In this document: one piece after another, positions 4,816 through 7,639 of the stretch
How positions within the stretch are numbered: the stretch's first letter is position 1
How the letters are laid out: every line of letters begins with the position of its first letter
NCBI GenBank assembly: GCA_902796985.1
Contig: CADBRC010000227.1
Coordinates: 1 to 7,639 of the forward strand
From: an uncultured Spirochaetaceae bacterium
GTDB taxonomy: Bacteria; Spirochaetota; Spirochaetia; Treponematales; Treponemataceae
Direction of reading: 5' to 3'
DNA: 7,639 nt
The notes under the pieces: generated by a model
What the model saw: the letters and a program-made list of their open reading frames with translations, nothing else
What the model was told of the DNA's origin: nothing
The model's database searches: none
Program-made: the position numbers and the translations under genes

Positions 4816-6915
4816 ATGAGCAAGAAGCAGTCCGCGAGGGTCAACCTCACCATAAAAATGCTTATGATATTCCTTTCGGTCGTCCTGGTGGCGAACCTCG
4901 TAATAAGCATGATTACCTACCAGATTTCGGCCAAAGGGATGAGGGAGAGCGTCAACAAGCACCTGACGGCCGTCGCTGACGACCTTGCCAACCAGGTGGC
5001 CGCGCTGAACTCCAAGCAGTTCACGGCGATGCGCTTCCTGGCGGAGCAGGAGTTCATGAAGGACGAGAGCGTCTCCCTCGAGGAGAAGAACCGGCAGCTG
5101 TCCGGCATAGCCGCCAAGATGGGCCACCCCTACGAGAACATAGCCTTCTACGACAAGGACGGCAACGCGATTACCGCCGACGGCCGCATGATGAACTTCG
5201 CCAGCCGCCCCTACTTCAAGGAGGCTTTCTCCGGCAAGGACTTCGTGTCCGACCCCGCGTTCAGCCCCATCACGGACTCCGTCCTCCAGCACTACGGGGT
5301 GCCCGTCTACAACAAGGCGGGCCAGCCCATCGGCGCGATCGTCATGATCATAAGCGGCAACCTGATGTACGACACCATCTCAGGGATTGACCTGGGCGGC
5401 GGTATGCACCCCTCGGTCATCAACCACAAGACCCAGCTGACGGTCGCCAACGTCAACGAGGGCGTGGACGAGAACGACAACCCCGACGGCTTTGACTACA
5501 CCCGGGGGGTCGGCAAGGTCCTGTCCCACGTCTTCGCGGGGGAAGAGAGGGTGGAGGACTTCGTGGACGAGCACATCAACGCGCACCTGATAGCCTCCTA
5601 CAAGAAGATTCCCGGCACGGACTGGACGGCCTTCGCGGTCGCCCCCTATGACCTCTACTTCGCCTCGCTCTCCCACATGAAGAGCTCCATCATCTTCGTC
5701 ATAATCGGCGCGGTCGCCCTGTCCTCGCTCGTGACCCTCTTCCTGATCTCCGCCCTCTTCAGGCCCCTCCAGACGGTCAAGAATTCAATCCTGACCATAG
5801 CGAGCGGCAACGCTGACCTGACGCAGAGGATAGAGGAGACCTCCAACGACGAGATCGGCGACGTGGTGCGGGGCTTCAACCAGTTCACGGAGAAGCTCCA
5901 GGGCATCATCGGCGACATAAAGAAGTCCAACTCCGAGCTTGCCGCCGCCGGAGGCGACATGAGCCGGAGCGTCCGCGACAGCGGGGAGTCCATCACCGAG
6001 ATCATATCGAACATCAGGGGCATCTCGGGCCACATAGAGAACCACGTGGCGAGCGTCGGCCAGACGACCCAGGCCGTCAACGACATCTCCGGCAGCATCG
6101 CGTCGCTCGAGCAGATGATCGAGAGGCAGTCCGACGGCGTGTCGCAGGCGAGCGCGGCCGTCGAGCAGATGATAGGCAACATCGAGTCGGTCAACGGCTC
6201 CGTGGACAAGATGGCGGACTCCTTCGGCAAACTGGAGTCCGACGCCCATGGCGGAATCGTCAAGCAGCAGGCGGTGGACAAGCAGATCAAGGAGATCGAG
6301 CAGCAGTCAGCCATGCTCCGCGAGGCGAACTCCGCCATCTCCAGCATCGCGAGCCAGACCAACCTGCTCGCCATGAACGCCGCGATCGAGGCCGCCCATG
6401 CGGGCGAGGCAGGGAAGGGCTTCGCCGTCGTCGCCGACGAGATCAGTAAGCTCTCCGAGACCTCAAGCCAGCAGTCCAAGACGATCGGAAACCAGCTCAA
6501 GAACATCCAGAGCTCCATCGCGACCGTCGTCAGCGCGTCCGCAGACTCAAGCCAGGCATTCAGCTCCGTGTCCTCGCAGATCACCGAGACGGACATGCTC
6601 GTCAGCCAGATCAAGGCCGCCATGGAGGAACAGAAGTCCGGCTCCCAGCAGATTATCTCCGCCCTGCAGAACATGAACGACAGCACCGTGGAGGTCCGCA
6701 ATGCGGCCGGCAAGATGAGCGAGGGCAACAAGGCCATCCTTCAGGAGGTCGGGCAGCTGCAGAGGTTCACCGAGTCCATGAAGTCCGGCATGGAAGAGAT
6801 GGAGGCAGGCGCAAAGAACATAGACAAGACGGGGGCCGTCCTTGAGTCCATCTCCGGGCGGGTCAGGGACTCCATTGACAAGATAGGAAAGGAGATAGAC
6901 CTGTTCAAGGTCTGA
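4816..6915 (+). CDS. Methyl-accepting chemotaxis protein with double-Cache sensor
   Basis: 699 residues with the full receptor layout. A basic N-terminus is followed by membrane helix 1 (about 12-35). An extracytoplasmic dCache_1-type sensor (about 36-290) contains [25 protein letters not shown] and [12 protein letters not shown]. Membrane helix 2 (about 291-314) is followed by HAMP (about 315-368, with PLQTVKNSI and [13 protein letters not shown]). A long coiled-coil signalling domain (about 370-690) carries the conserved tip [20 protein letters not shown] then [16 protein letters not shown] (511-546), where CheA and CheW bind. The protein ends in IDLFKV, without a CheR/CheB-binding pentapeptide. 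The sensor has the RPYF part of the ligand pocket, but no Asp follows the GAIV strand where amino-acid-binding dCache_1AA domains have one, so the ligand is probably not a simple amino acid. It is monocistronic with its own promoter. Confidence 0.95.
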   Translation: MSKKQSARVNLTIKMLMIFLSVVLVANLVISMITYQISAKGMRESVNKHLTAVADDLANQVAALNSKQFTAMRFLAEQEFMKDESVSLEEKNRQLSGIAAKMGHPYENIAFYDKDGNAITADGRMMNFASRPYFKEAFSGKDFVSDPAFSPITDSVLQHYGVPVYNKAGQPIGAIVMIISGNLMYDTISGIDLGGGMHPSVINHKTQLTVANVNEGVDENDNPDGFDYTRGVGKVLSHVFAGEERVEDFVDEHINAHLIASYKKIPGTDWTAFAVAPYDLYFASLSHMKSSIIFVIIGAVALSSLVTLFLISALFRPLQTVKNSILTIASGNADLTQRIEETSNDEIGDVVRGFNQFTEKLQGIIGDIKKSNSELAAAGGDMSRSVRDSGESITEIISNIRGISGHIENHVASVGQTTQAVNDISGSIASLEQMIERQSDGVSQASAAVEQMIGNIESVNGSVDKMADSFGKLESDAHGGIVKQQAVDKQIKEIEQQSAMLREANSAISSIASQTNLLAMNAAIEAAHAGEAGKGFAVVADEISKLSETSSQQSKTIGNQLKNIQSSIATVVSASADSSQAFSSVSSQITETDMLVSQIKAAMEEQKSGSQQIISALQNMNDSTVEVRNAAGKMSEGNKAILQEVGQLQRFTESMKSGMEEMEAGAKNIDKTGAVLESISGRVRDSIDKIGKEIDLFKV

Positions 6916-7639
6916 CGGGGCCGGAGGCTTCCCCGCCCCAGATTTCCCCGCGGTGCCGCCTGCCCAGCGCGTCAAGGGCGCGGGCGGTATCGTCCTCACG
7001 GTTTTCTTCCATATATTTCTTCAGATCCACAAGGAAGCGGTTCATCGAGAAGTGCTGGAAGGCAAGGACAGAGTCCCAGGCATCCGGGCAGGGCTGGTAA
7101 CATCTTACCAGCTCGTCTCGCCAGGCCAGGAAGATTCCCCTGCCCTTCAGCTCCGCGTATCCCACGACATACAGGCGGGTCCCGCCCTCGGCAAAGAGCG
7201 TCTGGTGGAGCCGGGCGGTCAGGCGGGCCATCTCCAGCTGGCTCTCCCGCACCGCGCGGGCGACGGCGGGGCTGCCCTTTGCGGACAGGTATTTCAGGTG
7301 CTTGGTCTTGGCCGTGTGCAGAGGGGTCTTGTTCGTTATCATCGCATTCCGGCGGAAATCCACGCCGAGGGCGGGGTTCCTGCGGAAAAAGCCCTCCGCC
7401 ACCCGCCCGCTCTGGCCGACCAGGTAGGCCCGTTTTGAGGCAAGCTGCTCCTCCTTCCCGGGGTTGTCGCCCACGACTATCAGCTTTATCTCGTCCTCCT
7501 CCCTTATCCCGTCCCAGGCCGTATTGTAGACGACGGGCGTGTCGTGGCAGTAAGGGGGAGTGTCGTCCCGGGAGGCCTCCTCAGTCAGGCGGACGAGCTC
7601 TGCGGAAAGGGGGGCGTATGATGCCACCAGGCCGGCGAC
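6905..7639 (-). CDS. Uracil-DNA-glycosylase-superfamily protein, 5' end probably beyond the window
   Basis: The frame is open from the stop at 6905 to the window edge. The first visible start is GTG 7627 (240 residues), but only 12 bases lie upstream and no ribosome site is seen, so the true start may be outside. Motifs (residues from GTG 7627): [20 protein letters not shown] (48-66 region), a UDG-type motif A loop; [14 protein letters not shown] (68-81); [13 protein letters not shown] (99-111); and FQHFSMNRF (190-198), in the place of the C-terminal DNA-intercalation motif. The GxNPGxxE loop and VGQSGR follow the order GEAPGxxE ... GxPFxGxxG of family 4 UDGs, but without iron-sulfur cysteines in the usual places. 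It probably acts in base-excision repair; substrate and activity are inferred. It is convergent with the chemoreceptor gene and overlaps it by 11 bp. Confidence 0.7.
   Translation of the reverse strand, partial: VAGLVASYAPLSAELVRLTEEASRDDTPPYCHDTPVVYNTAWDGIREEDEIKLIVVGDNPGKEEQLASKRAYLVGQSGRVAEGFFRRNPALGVDFRRNAMITNKTPLHTAKTKHLKYLSAKGSPAVARAVRESQLEMARLTARLHQTLFAEGGTRLYVVGYAELKGRGIFLAWRDELVRCYQPCPDAWDSVLAFQHFSMNRFLVDLKKYMEENREDDTARALDALGRRHRGEIWGGEASGPVRP
6917..6939. terminator. Possible bidirectional terminator hairpin
   Basis: GGGGC (6917-6921) pairs with GCCCC (6935-6939), with a weaker inner GGA/TCC stem, immediately after the chemoreceptor stop and followed by AGATTT on the forward strand. 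It lies inside the last codons of the convergent gene. The T-run is short, so this is a weak call. Confidence 0.35.

Noticed and set aside
5655..6737. Long reverse-strand frame inside the chemoreceptor gene
   Set aside because: It is the antisense shadow of a GC-rich coding sequence; the forward frame has complete MCP motifs.

Overview
The window most likely comes from a GC-rich treponeme or related spirochete of a gut-type habitat. This is inferred from gene families, not from a marker gene. The left edge holds a PD-(D/E)XK nuclease-type transposase fragment with the NPRIDSTFKALF signature, abundant in Treponema. Next to it is a lipoprotein with a formylglycine-generating-enzyme (FGE/SUMF1) fold of the kind treponemes carry in many paralogues. 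A large double-Cache chemoreceptor and an unusual uracil-DNA-glycosylase-like protein also fit. No rRNA, tRNA, CRISPR array or complete insertion sequence was seen.

Layout. 1-214 (-): 5' part of the PD-(D/E)XK gene, cut by the window edge. 269-292: GC-rich inverted repeat. 302-1600 (-): FGE-fold lipoprotein. Its signal peptide is joined to its only plausible ATG codons through a run of 10 G (1591-1600) that leaves it out of frame as read. Its last ~38 residues look like a diversity-generating-retroelement (DGR) variable region. An extended -10 promoter lies at 1708-1716. 1761-4409 (-): a tight five-gene operon encoding a PadR regulator, a DUF1700/HAAS-like membrane protein, a 47-residue one-helix protein, a DUF4097 VSGSV-repeat protein and a DUF3592-like membrane protein. 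Its promoter (-35 TTGACA, 17 bp, TAGTAT) is straddled by a perfect 10-bp inverted repeat, probably the PadR operator. 4410-4815: a 406-bp divergent intergenic region with that promoter, a degenerate ~23-bp tandem repeat array, and the chemoreceptor promoter and structured leader. 4816-6915 (+): methyl-accepting chemotaxis protein. 6905-7639 (-): UDG-superfamily protein, convergent with and overlapping the chemoreceptor gene by 11 bp, probably open at its 5' end.

How it may work together. The five-gene operon resembles PadR-DUF1700-DUF4097 cassettes thought to act at the cell envelope: an autoregulated repressor, a membrane transducer and extracytoplasmic beta-repeat proteins. The FGE-fold lipoprotein is the most interesting gene. 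It combines a possible on/off switch (poly-G slippage in the signal peptide) with a possible sequence-diversification end (DGR-like C-terminus), which would suit a variable surface ligand-binding protein. No reverse transcriptase or template repeat is in the window, so the DGR part is a hypothesis to test elsewhere in the genome.
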